Both the position numbers and the translations under genes were made by a program. The notes beneath the pieces were generated by a model. It worked only from the letters and a program-made list of their open reading frames with translations, was not told where the DNA came from and searched no databases. A DNA stretch of 64,000 bases from Chondrilla cf. caribensis (taxonomy: Eukaryota > Porifera > Demospongiae > Chondrillida > Chondrillidae): positions 3,459,014 through 3,523,013 of the forward strand of contig OZ026566.1 of NCBI GenBank assembly GCA_964020155.1. Reading direction: 5' to 3'. Of the stretch, positions 1 through 60,647 are shown piece after piece (position 1 is the first letter of the stretch; every line of letters starts with the position of its first letter).

Positions 1-724
<724 letters not shown>

Positions 725-881
725 CATCCATCATGCTTGTTTAGCAGTTTGGTCACACGATCTATTGCTTTCATTTCCTATAATCAATATTCACAATACA
801 CCATGAACAGTACCTCATCTACTAGCCGTTCTCGTGTGTTATCATTCCAATCCTTTCATGCTTTTCATTGCATTCGGTCAG

Positions 882-2720
882 AACGGTTTCTGGTTTGCCA
901 TGGGCTGGTTCATGCTGGGTGTGATCCCCTCAATTGTGACGCTACTTGGGTTATCGCAACATTACAAGAAGCTGAACATCCCAAGAAGACGAGCAACAAG
1001 TGCCGTCAAAGCACTTGTCTACAGGTGAGTGGGTTGAGTTCCTGGTTCCAATTCAACTCAGTATGTGACTTTACATATATTCCTGTGTAACACTGCATTT
1101 GCTTGTATAACATTGTATTTGCTTGTATAACATTTAATTTGCTTGTATAACATTGTATTTGCTTGTATAATATTGTATTTGCTTGTATAATATTGTATTG
1201 CTTGTATAACATTGTATTTGTTTCTAGAACATTGTATTTTATACTGCAAATAAGCGAATACAAATGAACTCTACTGAAGACCACCTTATTGATGAGACTA
1301 ACCCAGTGATAGGACCACTTTTGTCAGTCCCAGGAATTCCTGTACTGTGTTACTCTCCACACTCCAACATCAGAATTAGGATCACCTCACAATTGAGACC
1401 AATTTGACTGGTCCCATGGGTGGTCGCGATTGTGTGGTCCTGCTATATCATGTTGAGTAATGTAACCCATTATTTAGTTTAGCTCGGTATGCCACCATAC
1501 ATGCAATCAACATGCTTCACAGTCTATTCTACAATGTGCAATTTTAAATGGCAATCATTTGTGTTTAATACAGTTAAATTTAAACAATGCAGGACAATGG
1601 CACCATTTAATTCACTTTGTAACCAATTAGATTCGAAGCTGTATTACAATAGACGAGCAATTTACTGTCTTATACTGTGTAAGAAGAACCAATTTCGATG
1701 ATTTGATTCCAACCAATCACTTGTGAAACTGTTTGTTATTAAACAGGACAAATGCAAGTTGCCCTTGGTAACACCAACAAATCATTACATTGGGCTAATG
1801 AGAGGGCAGTCCATGTCAACGAGTTAACGAATGTTATGACCCAGGTTTAACAGAATCATCTCCTGTCTTCATTCACTTACATTTACGTACACCAATATCC
1901 CCCAATACAAGAGTGTGTTGTCTGTGTGGTACTGTTTCATGGTAACATTCTGAATCATTTCCTCTTTTGTTAGGCAAAGCCTATCAAACTTCTCAGCACA
2001 AAGGAAGAACGTTGGAGAGTAAGTCTTGTTTGTTCCTCCCACCTGAGACTTTGGTGTATGTATTGTAAATTGCATGGTTCAGCCTATAATTTGAGCAGTT
2101 GTGTACAGTTGGTGTTACAGTGACACCTCTATTTAAGGACACTCTGAATGAAGGCACCATAAAATTACCTCCCTACAAAGGACACTTTTGGAGGCACCAA
2201 AAATAGGCTTCTCTATGGTAGTAATACATTTTTCACCTCTGAAGAGTGGACAACCTCTCTACAGTGGACAAATTAGCTGGTCCTAACATGTCCATTATAA
2301 ATAGACCCCACTGTATTTGTGAGACACCAGCTACACAACCTGTGACAAACACTAGAGGAACATTCTGGATAATAACTGTTTGGGTGTTGTATTCAGGCTG
2401 GAATCATTATACTGCATTCATGGATCCTTTATGATTCACTAGTGAGATTCTAGCATGGATTGTATGTGAAGAAGGTGCTCTTTTGGTTATTCCAGGATGG
2501 AGATGTACAGAAATACATGGAATCCTGCATATCAAACTGAACAAAGCAGAGATGATGATGGGGGCTATCAAAGAGTGGTTGCCCACTCAACTGTGGCTGA
2601 AGCTGAATTTACAGAATCTGAAACAAATCTTCACTCTGTCCTCGCTGATAGTCAGACTAATGAAATGTGAGCCATGAGTGAATTCTGGTGCAATTGACAA
2701 TAGACACAGTACTATATACA

Positions 2721-2790
<70 letters not shown>

Positions 2791-3530
2791 TGTATGTTTG
2801 TGTGTGTGTGTGTGTTTGTGTGTGTCTTTTGAGTTACTTTAGTTCCCATGAACAGAATTACTATCCCATTGAAAACATTGATATGATAATTTCAGCTGTA
2901 CCTAATGTACTGACTCACATATGCTTGTCCCTATTATGTACCCACTGCTTATTGCCACCATTGTATGTACCGGTAGCTACTCTGGATTTGTGTACATACA
3001 ATGCATACATACATCTATAGTGTACAGTATACCTTCATATTCTGTACTCCACGTACTTATATGCTGATACCACTGTCTACCATATACATATCATTGTATC
3101 TGTTTCGTACACTCAGGACTGTAAATGAGGTTCACGAGAATACGGCCGCCGTGAGAAGAGAGTGAGTTGTTTATGTCTTCTTCATGTCTATGTGTTATTG
3201 AATTTAGGGCCTATTCGTCTGTGACAACATCCCACACAAAAGTGTAGCTTGATTGATTTTAATCCTTTGAGATATCAACAAAATCATAGCAATAAAAATA
3301 ACAATTCCATAACTAGTGACATAAGAAGTAACTGTGTGTAATAAAATGGTACATTCACCTTGTAGGGCAAATGGTGTACTGTGAACTTTTTAAGTAATGC
3401 CAATTATCGCAATATAATTGATGATGTAATGTGATCATGTTATGCTGTCACGTATTGCTACATTTGCTTCTCGCTGTTCTGCCACCGCAGCCCTCCTCCA
3501 GCTTACGAGAATCTCGAGAGTGAAGGATAG
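882..3530 (+). CDS. Prominin-like gene 1, 3' end only (TM5 and cytoplasmic tail)
   Basis: Five phase-matched coding exons: 882-1024, 1974-2018, 2496-2666, 3117-3161 and 3491-3530 (stop TAG at 3528-3530). The first encodes the last transmembrane helix of a prominin, opening NGFWFAMGWFMLGVIPS, with the same start phase (0) and end phase (2) as the TM5 exons of the two complete prominin-like genes further right (NAFWFSIGWC, NAFWFSLGWC). The rest is a cytoplasmic tail of about 105 residues, rich in acidic and polar residues, ending PPPAYENLESEG. PPAY is a PPxY motif, a class known to bind WW domains. Prominins are cholesterol-binding five-pass glycoproteins of membrane protrusions. That role here is inferred from family. 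All upstream exons (TM1-TM4, large loops) lie left of the window. The gene converges on KNL1. A possible poly(A) signal AATAAA is at 3827-3832. Family assignment is good because of the paralogues; alone this exon would be weak evidence. Confidence 0.8.
1095..1245 (+). repeat. 20-bp minisatellite, about 8 copies
   Basis: Unit TTGCTTGTATAACATTGTAT, in the gene 1 intron that begins at 1025, about 70 bp after the donor. Confidence 0.9.
2118..2313. mobile_element. TA-flanked MITE (CAGTG ends), in a gene 1 intron
   Basis: Left end CAGTGACACCTCTATTTAAG and right end (reversed) CAGTGGGGTCTATTTATAAT, bordered by TA. 196 bp, no coding capacity. Confidence 0.7.
2722..2827 (+). repeat. (GT)n tract, gene 1 intron
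   Basis: GT on the sense strand, starting 55 bp after the donor at 2667. Confidence 0.95.
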
Positions 3531-4005
3531 GGGAACTTGATCTAGTCATTATTCTGTACATTATGTGTACAAACTGTAATTTTTAATCTGCACCACCTCC
3601 ACAATGCATGACAGGTATATGTATATGGATGCATATGTAGCACCTTTACGATAAAATTATTATGGCTGTATACACACACAGGACACCTGTATGTATATAT
3701 TACTTGTACGTACCTATCCTATTATACTGAGATTTGATTTATGTACTGGTTGTATCTAGCTATACCATAACTAATATAATTATCATATTGTACATATGAT
3801 AATATTGTGGCGGTATACATATTATTAATAAATGTAATTTAAAATTAGCAAACATGAAAAATCTAATAAATGCTACCAATGTGGTCAATAAGCTGTTTAC
3901 GCACATGTTATTGTGATGTATACGGTACGTATATTATGCAATATTATATTTGCTAATATAAACATAGTGTTATTACAATGAATAACAGAACTACACTATG
4001 ATATA

Positions 4006-5206
4006 CAGTGCAACTTGCTTAGTAAGTACCTGGGTTAGTACATACTCCTGGTTAGTGAGTACACTTCACTCAGTCCCTAGCTCATGTACACCTCTCTCAG
4101 TCCCTAGCTCATGTACACCTCTCTCAGTCCCTAGCTCATGTACACCTCACTCAGTCCCTAGCTCATGTACACCTCACTCAGTCCCTAGCTCATGTACACT
4201 TCACTCTGTCCCTAGCTCATGTACACCTCTCTCAGTCCCTAGCTCATGTACACTTCACTCAGTCCCTAGCTCATGTACACCTCACTCAGTCCCTAGCTCA
4301 TGTACACCTCACTCAGTCCCTAGCTCATGTACACCTCTCTCAGTCCCTAGCTCATGTACACTTCACTCAGTCCCTAGCTCATGTACACCTCACTCAGTCC
4401 CTAGCTCATGTACACCTCACTCAGTCCCTAGCTCATGTACACTTCACTCAGTCCCTAGCTCATGTACACCTCACTCAGTCCCTAGCTCATGTACACCTCA
4501 CTCAGTCCCTAGCTCATGTACACTTCACTCAGTCCCTAGCTCATGTACACTTCACTCAGTCCCTAGCTCATGTACACCTCACTCAGTCCCTAGCTCATGT
4601 ACACCTCTCTCAGTCCCTAGCTCATGTACACTTCACTCAGTCCCTAGCTCATGTACACCTCACTCAGTCCCTAGCTCATGTACACCTCACTCAGTCCCTA
4701 GCTCATGTACACCTCACTCAGTCCCTAGCTCATGTACACCTCACTCAGTCCCTAGCTCATGTACACTTCACTCAGTCCCTAGCTCATGTACACTTCACTC
4801 AGTCCCTAGCTCATGTACACTTCACTCAGTCCCTAGCTCATGTACACCTCACTCAGTCCCTAGCTCATGTACACTTCACTCAGTCCCTAGCTCATGTACA
4901 CTTCACTCAGTCCCTAGCTCATGTACACTTCACTCAGTCCCTAGCTCATGTACACTTCACTCAGTCCCTAGCTCATGTACACTTCACTCAGTCCCTAGCT
5001 CATGTACACTTCACTCAGTCCCTAGCTCATGTACACCTCTCTCAGTCCCTAGCTCATGTACACTTCACTCAGTCCCTAGCTCATGTACACTTCACTCAGT
5101 CCCTAGCTCATGTACACTATGTCAACCAGTACTGATAGTAAGTACCTCTGATAAGAAGTACAGATTTGGTGGGCCCTTCAAGGTACTCACTAAGCAAGTT
5201 GGACTG
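4006..5206 (+). mobile_element. Non-autonomous TA-flanked element with an internal 27-bp satellite, copy 1
   Basis: The left end CAGTGCAACTTGCTTAGTAA and the reverse complement of the right end CAGTCCAACTTGCTTAGTGA form terminal inverted repeats of some 25 bp, bordered by TA on both sides. CAGT ends with TA target duplication fit Tc1/mariner-pogo superfamily elements. There is no transposase; the interior is almost wholly the 27-bp array. It lies between the 3' ends of gene 1 and KNL1. Confidence 0.85.
4066..5117 (+). repeat. 27-bp satellite array, about 38 copies
   Basis: Unit CTCATGTACACTTCACTCAG followed by TCCCTAG. Three main variants (CTTCACT, CCTCACT, CCTCTCT) are interspersed irregularly. 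The unit length divisible by three leaves a long open frame (SVPSSCTPH repeats) that is not a real protein. Confidence 0.97.
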
Positions 5207-5465
5207 TAGATACTTACGTACATATATAGCATTGCTGAGTGCATACATGCTGAATATATAACTATCACATATTGACTGCTGCTATGATGTCATAATTATT
5301 ATTTGTGTGCATGTGCAATGTGTGGTTGAGAGTGCATATATTATGGATGTATGGTATGAACAGTAGGCTGTACAGTGAGCACAGGAAACAAGTCCAACAT
5401 GTGGATGTACGTGGAGTTCCATGTGAAAATCAGCAAGGTATGTATGTGTGTGACAAGGCATTAGT

Positions 5466-16511
<11,046 letters not shown>

Positions 16512-16831
16512 ATTTTCTCTAAAGAATTAATCGCATAAGGTTTGGAACGCCTTGTTATTATCCATATCATCACAAAATAAAACATTTCATTACCAACCTT
16601 GGAACTTGAGAAACCTTGTCCATGTCGGCGGACCAGAAAGCAGTATTCTTTTCGAAATTGGCGGTATAGCGTTACCTTGACAACATGATGTGGGCGTGCC
16701 ACCGGAACCACATGAAAGAGAATGAACCGATAAAAGGCCGTCAGCTAGCAATGCTGCACACAGCAGCAGCGCTAGCCAGTATCACTTTCCGCTACCACAG
16801 TTTACACTAGTACGCAAAGCAACTTGGAAGA
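16512..16831. promoter_or_regulatory. Divergent promoter region, KNL1 / secreted-protein gene
   Basis: Only 320 bp separate the KNL1 start codon (minus strand) from the start codon of the secreted-protein gene (plus strand). The interval is more GC-rich than its surroundings, has CpG sites and no repeat tract, and must hold both promoters and 5' UTRs. No TATA box is evident in a convincing position. Confidence 0.6.
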
Positions 16832-17920
16832 ATGATCTACGGATCCGAATGCGCGAAACTTTGCTTGCTTATTTTTGGCGCTATAAGCCTAGCCACCAGT
16901 GGTCTTGCTGTAGAAGACGCTACAGAGGTGAGTATCACCGACATTAGTTAGTTTGCTCGTGTGTTTGTTGCGTCGGTACTATTCGTCTGTGTGTGACTTG
17001 GTGTACGGAGTTTATCTAGCTCTTTAACCCTTCAATAGGACGCTGCAATGACCAGGAAGACATATTTATTCGTTAAAGACGACCAGGTGAAATCTACTCT
17101 AGATTTACACAGTCGGGATAACCTCGTGTTGGTATACGTCAGCCACTTTCGCAATAGTTCCGGTCATTTTTTCAATTTAATTTTGGAGAACAAGTCGGAC
17201 GTGCAAAAGTACCAACTGGCCCACATCGACGACGAGGAACTCCGGCAAACACTTTCGATTGCAAGGTCATATAACTTCTGTTTGAGCTTGCATTATACAT
17301 ATCACCTCCCTCGGGAGCACAGTGTCAAGCACATTGTCGTGTACACCAAAGGACAATACAGAGATTGCAGCAGTGTGAGGTTTCACCAGGATCAAAGCAT
17401 CCAGCAAGTGGCACAGAACTTCCGAAACATGTCCACTGCTGGCTATGTTGGCACAGGTCTGTCTTCATTCCAGAACTACCAGGGTCTGCACTACATGTCA
17501 ACATTCAAAAAACTCGCAAACACAGTAACCGCACAGTACGTGGCTACAAGGTCTAATCTAGAGTACAGAATCAGAAGAAAGATAAAAAAGAATATGGTCC
17601 CATTTTTCATTGATGGAACTTACGATGGAACTGTAGGTGTGGGACCTCAGGCATACTCTCTATTTTGCTTCCAATCAAAGCACAAAGTTAGCAAAGAGGA
17701 CGTGTTGGTTTTGGACTACCCTGTGAAACAGACTGGCTTTGCTGTCTCCAACGTATACAGCGATGTTGATGTAGCATCTAAGAGTGATATGGCTTTAGTG
17801 CCTGTATCAGCCATGGTGTGGTACGTCAAGCCCCGTGCAAACACCAACAGCCCACGAATGAGGCTTGTCATTTTACTTGTGAGCTCCAATCTCTTGAAGG
17901 AGTTTGACACAGATATGTGA
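16832..17920 (+). CDS. Secreted protein of unknown family, 325 aa, two exons
   Basis: Exon 1 16832-16927 and exon 2 17039-17920, joined in phase 0 through a 111-bp intron (GTGAGT...AATAG). Exon 1 encodes a clear signal peptide: CAKLCLLIFGAISLATSGLA after a short polar start. The mature part is about 298 residues with many beta-type stretches (LVLVYVSHF, LSLHYTYHL, MALVPVSAMVWYV), few cysteines, and no transmembrane helix or GPI signal at the C-terminus (ends LLKEFDTDM). I do not recognise the family. Codon use looks like real coding sequence, and the second exon is open for 882 nt. The gene shares a promoter region with KNL1. The 3' flank is AT-rich and leads into a short GT tract. No function is proposed beyond extracellular or secretory-pathway location. 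Confidence 0.85.
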
Positions 17921-18129
17921 TGTGACCTGAGTAAAGTAACTGATTTTAATCAACAATACACACTTTATAATTTTACCACTAATTTTGAATTGATTACATT
18001 TGCACGCCTGTTTGTTTACTGTTACCTGGTGTACCTTTCTTGATTCTTTATAATTTTGATTCTAATGATTTCCTACATTTGTGTGGCGCATGTATAATTT
18101 ATGCAGTGAATTTTCCCAGTCACCCTGGG

Positions 18130-18164
<35 letters not shown>

Positions 18165-19793
18165 CGTATGTGTGCGTGTGTGTGCTGGAATTGCCTCTGA
18201 ATACCTAGACTAACCTGGGTGCGAAGATGGTCTTGCTTTGGGATTGAACATACACAAGATTACAATTAAAACCATTAATGAGGAGTGGTCTCCCCCTCTC
18301 TCTCTCTCAAGAGAGAGAGGTTTCATACAATGCAAGCATCATTGCATGTTCAATACTATTGTATGCTAGAGGAGTGTGAAACAGCTGCCACCAGCAGTGG
18401 TGCATGGATTTCAATTAATTAACCTCTTGCTGAGGAGCTGCCAAGGTGGGTAATATCGTCTAAAGAGATTCATGAGATAATTGTCCAGACAGATAGGGAC
18501 AGAGTTATGCACACATCCAAGTCTGGAGGAATACAGTCTCCATCTCATTATAAGATGTTAATTTTGCACCAGTGTGTCATTTGTATTGTACTCTATATTG
18601 TATGTTGTGCATTTATTGTATACATCCACTGATACGTCATTGTATTGTACTGTACATATTGTATATTATATATTATAGTTAGATAGTAATGTCAATGCAC
18701 AGTAATTGGGACAGCAGATCAGTAGTTTAGAGCAGGTTCGCAGATGCAGATCGGTAGTTGACATTTTGTAGCTGTATCCCTCCAGTCTATATACATATAT
18801 ATGTAGTGGTACCGTAAACTGCTGCCAGCCTAAATGCTATAATTATTCTAGTGTGTGGATTTTAAAGTATAGCTACATATACAGTACATAATATTATTAT
18901 AGATATATTATGTACATTTATGGTCCAATACACTCCAATCTGTGTATGTGTGTACACGATTGTTTGATGTACATATACATGTGCACATATATGTCTGCAA
19001 ACCCACTCAGTCTACATACATACATGCATACATACATATTATCATGTACATACTAGCCCACACTCAGTCTACATGCATGTGTACTCCCCTCAAAACTATG
19101 GACCTTGCACTCATGATCAGTTGCACTCTACATATATACACAGGTGCCAGACAAATGCTCCTCATTTTGGCAGAAGGACACAAACATACAAATCTACACA
19201 CAGCATGTACAATTCATACAGGTGACAAGGATGGCGATAGCGTGAAACATGTATGAAATACATCAACTGGTTTATTATCTAAAGATGCTCAAGGTAGAGG
19301 ATATATATAGTTACGCAGAATAATGATATTGTTGAGAAAATGTGTTCATTTAACACTGTGAAAACACGGGCAACTATCCTCACATACGTACATATGTACA
19401 TTTAGGATCTGAATTGTATTCAAAGTGAGAACATGCAGGATCTGGAGTGAGGACATGTAGAATCTGAAATGGGGACATTCAGGATCTGAATTGAGGACAT
19501 TCAGGATCTGGAGTGAAAACATGCAGGATCTGGAATGAGGACATGTAGAAAATGAAATGGAGACATGCCGAAACTGAATTGAGGACACATAGGATCTGAA
19601 TTGAAGACATGCAGGATCTGATTTGAGGACATGCGGGATCTGCACAAATTGGGAACACGAGGATTTTATTGCATGGCTGTGTTGTATCATTGCAGACTGT
19701 GGCACAGTGGGCATAGAAAAAACAATTAGAAAGGATTCAAATCGGTAACATGTTTGATAGTTTGTTCGATAGATAGCTCAGTAAGGTCTTTTG
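17921..19793. other. Intergenic, secreted-protein gene to gene 2 (tail-to-tail)
   Basis: Contains a GT tract (18131-18185), a CT/AG hairpin (18294-18321), AT-rich sequence, and a degenerate minisatellite of about 19 bp (19400-19645, GAGGACATGCAGGATCTGA type) just beyond the gene 2 stop. No coding exon seen. Confidence 0.6.
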
Positions 19794-41913
<22,120 letters not shown>

Positions 41914-43086
41914 CTGAATAAAAGATATGGGCGGAAATGTAAACGATATTCATAGGATGAACGCCCAAATTAACCCCATATTACAATAACTACAGTGGTA
42001 TTAGCTTGCGTTACCATAGTAATGACATATGTAAAAGTCTTATGATAATCTGTCACATTCATCAAGAGATGACTTGTATGACCTTCAGCGTACAGGTCAA
42101 GATACGACTCATACGGCCTTCAGCGTACAGGTCAAGATACGACTCATACGGCCTTCAGCGTACAGGTCAAGATACAACTCATACGGCCTTCAGCATATAG
42201 GTCAAGATACAACTCGTACGGCCTTCAGCATATAGGTCAAGATACGACTTGTACGGCCTTCAGCGTACAGGTCAAGATATTGAACCTGTTAATATTAATT
42301 GGGGATACTGTAGATCAATAAAACACTTAATTTTATAAAGACTATTAATTTATAACACTTTAATTAGTATAATTCAAAAATACACGATATCCATTTAATG
42401 ATTTAAATACATCAATATTTCAATATACACAGCTATAAATGATATGCACACATAGAAAGACTATATTATTATTTCACACAATGTTAATATGTACAAATAA
42501 TGTTAATTTAGAGAAATTGATGGCTTCATATGTACTGATCCTTTCAGTCGCTATCTCTGTGTTTGGTGGAGAAGGAAGAAACAAGAGTTGCAAGGTGCTC
42601 TATAATATTAGGCCATATACCGTATTTCCATATCTCCCGCTATACGGTATCTCCAACTCACACATCATCAAATGTCATAATCCCGTCCTCCTCTTTGTCA
42701 CTCTCCGCCCTGTGTGTGGATCGTGGAGGAAAGTGATTAAATACAAAAACTGTGACAGCATTCCTTAAACAAGAAAGAAACACTTTCTGTGTCTTGAAAT
42801 CTGCAAGTACATATCAGACCCACAGGCAGGATTTAGAAACGTGGTTTCAGTTTGATCATTACATGAACGCTAGACCAGGTATAGTGCAGTACATACTGAA
42901 ACTGTAGGAAGGGGGGCTTGGTTCTATGCAAGGGCATGACTGTTAGAAGTTTAAAATTATTGTTGCTTAGATAGAAGGGGAACTGGAACAACCAGCACAT
43001 GGGTAGCTCCAGTGAATCAGAACACTCTGATGTGGGGCATTGCATAGGTAGTTACTCAGTCTGGCAGTATGTTACAACCAACTTAC
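41914..43086. other. Region between gene 2 start and gene 3 end
   Basis: Must hold the gene 2 promoter and the gene 3 terminator and last exon. Contains a 35-bp minisatellite (42085-42285; unit ACGGCCTTCAGCGTACAGGT plus CAAGATACGACTCAT, about 6 copies) and AT-rich DNA near 42290-42480. No independent gene seen. Confidence 0.6.
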
Positions 43087-58145
<15,059 letters not shown>

Positions 58146-58763
58146 CTGACTACTGTTTCGGTAGATTGCAGGTACAAAGCCTAGCTAGCCCGCACAATGT
58201 TAAGATAAACATTTACCCTCTTCATTCACAGGATGCCTGTAACATTCCACGCATGCATGTTGGATAAGTCCATTTGCATTCAAACGGTGATAAGGGTAGT
58301 TGACACGTCTACACCGCTCCACACGAGAAGCGAATGACCCTCACACGATTATCACGTGATACTGGACCCACGCACTACAAAGTACAGAGTACACACTTAC
58401 TCAGCCTCAAGCTCATGTACACCATGTCAACTGTACTGATTCCAATATTAGAAGTACAGATTTGGTGTGCCCTTCAAGATAACTTATAGCAAGTTGGACT
58501 GTACATATTGCATTACTAGTAGGGTATTATTGTTATTAATATACATTTATACATTACATCAGTAATATATAACATTCCACCATAGTAAATTCACAAATTT
58601 GATATTGTAATGCATTCATGCTTGAATTAATTGCAGTGTGATTTGATACAGTATGATATGTTGCATTAATTATTATAAAATGTACAAATATATTACAATC
58701 TTGAGTTCATGACATTATTATAGTACAAAATGAATGGCAGGGTGCTGCTTCAATTGAATGGTG
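58146..58763. promoter_or_regulatory. Region upstream of gene 3 and downstream of the cohesin/dockerin gene
   Basis: 618 bp that must contain the gene 3 promoter and the 3' UTR of the neighbouring gene. The half nearest gene 3 is GC-richer with CpG sites. The short transposon copy 58385-58501 lies in the middle. Confidence 0.5.
58385..58501 (+). mobile_element. Short copy of the same element without satellite expansion
   Basis: Carries the right-hand flank of the element (GAAGTACAGATTTGGTG...GCAAGTTGGACTG, then TA) preceded by essentially one satellite unit (CTCATGTACACC). It lies between gene 3 and the cohesin/dockerin gene. Either the unexpanded ancestor or a deletion product. Confidence 0.75.
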
Positions 58764-60188
58764 TTACAATGATGTAACGTGGTCGGTAGTTGAATAATCC
58801 TCATCTGAAGGATACGGTGGGGACAGAGGTGATAGTGGACTCAAGGCATGAAATCCATTCATTTGATGTGCTGAGGTGGGGGTGACGTGGGTGGGAGTGC
58901 GGAAATCCTGCAAGGGGTATCCCATTGAATCAGGACTATGAACGCTGCTCCTGTTGCTGTGCGTTGACATGGACCGATAGTGAGTGTTAAGATGCCTTCC
59001 TTCGGACATCATATCGACCTTTGTATCATACTGAGCTGCTTGGTGCATCGCACTGCTGTTCATCAATCTTCCTTCTGGGTCACTGAGTTTTCTGGCTCGC
59101 TTATCCTGTGGTCTGATTTTTGCCCTTTCTTCTTCCACCATTTGACGTCTCAGTTTCTCCTTGGCGGCTTCCTGCTGTTCCCGTTTTGACCTCCAGTTGT
59201 GTCTGGATCCGGAATCGGGACTGTGGGTATGATCCCTCACTGGTTCGTCCTGGTCATCCCACTTCATCGAAGAAACAGGATAGAGGAATGTACCATCGAC
59301 ACTGGCCCTTCGTGTGTCTGGAGAACTGCCATTGTTGTGGTTTGTGGTCCCCGTTGTTCCAAGACTGGTGAAGCGAGGGAGGTTGCTACCTGCTCTCCGC
59401 GTTCGGCTGCCTTGAGACCCCTGGGACCCCTGCCCTACTGAAAGAGATGCGGAAGGAAATATGTTCAATTCTTGAGATCCTGGCACGAAAGAAGGAGTGT
59501 TGTCATGTCGCACGAGATCTGATTCTTGGGGAGACCACCTGAAACTCTGACCAGACGACTTGGACACCCGTCCACCTGCCTCGGTAGGACTGGTGTTTAT
59601 GTCTTCAGGGACTGTTTCCAGCTTCCCTCGCGAGTGGGACAGCGACTCCTTCAGGTCACGAGGACCGCTCCTCACAGCCCTTCGCACATGACCGGATGTG
59701 GAGACAGGGTCCTGCCTGGCCATGGGATTCATCTTGATGTACACTGAACTGTCTACTGATATGTTGTAACTGGAGTCGTTGATGGCAGGGGATATGGGAG
59801 GGGGGAGTCCCGGGAAATACCCCGTGTCATGATCGGGTGAGAGTTGTGAAGCTGGTGTCAGCCCGAGGGACAGGTAGGGTTGGGACACACTCTCGTCGAA
59901 CACAAAGTCAAAGTCATCCTCATAGTTACTGCTGTGGGTGTGGCCATTGGGGTGTGGTCTTGCTCCGAATACATGGGAATGGTCCATAGTCACAGATGCA
60001 CTTTCCATCTGCAGTATTATGGAATGAATGTATACTTAGTACATACGTCTATGTATGTATGTATGTAGGTATATACACATGTATGTTGATCACCATCGGA
60101 TTCTTCACTCACCATATCATTATGTAAACACACATGTATATGCACACACATATCTACATACGTACACACACACTAATGTAGACACATA

Positions 60189-60249
<61 letters not shown>

Positions 60250-60590
60250 CATACTCACATGTTTAGCGTGTCCATTTACTGGTTTGACCGAACCATTGAG
60301 GTGGTGATTCTGCCTGTCACTGAGGGAGAAAGCGTGGTTGATAAATCCCATGTCTAATTGAGAAGAATCATGGAATTTCTCCTCGTTTGCTTGTGGAGGA
60401 ACAGGCACAATGTCAATGGGACTCATTTCCTGTGTGGAAGGAGAAGAAGAGTATTAATATCAAGAAGCTGTCAATAGAGCCACTGGTGAATACTTGCACT
60501 GTGCCAGATCACATTACACTGCACTCGAGCCCATATTTCACACTTTCCACAGAACCAGTCCTTGTACTTCCAGTCACATATTTATGGACA

Positions 60591-60647
<57 letters not shown>

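Noticed and set aside
3998..5209. 403-residue open frame of SVPSSCTPH repeats, and its mirror at 26643-27278
   Set aside because: The 27-bp satellite unit is divisible by three and lacks stops in one frame; it lies inside a transposon with no splice or start context.
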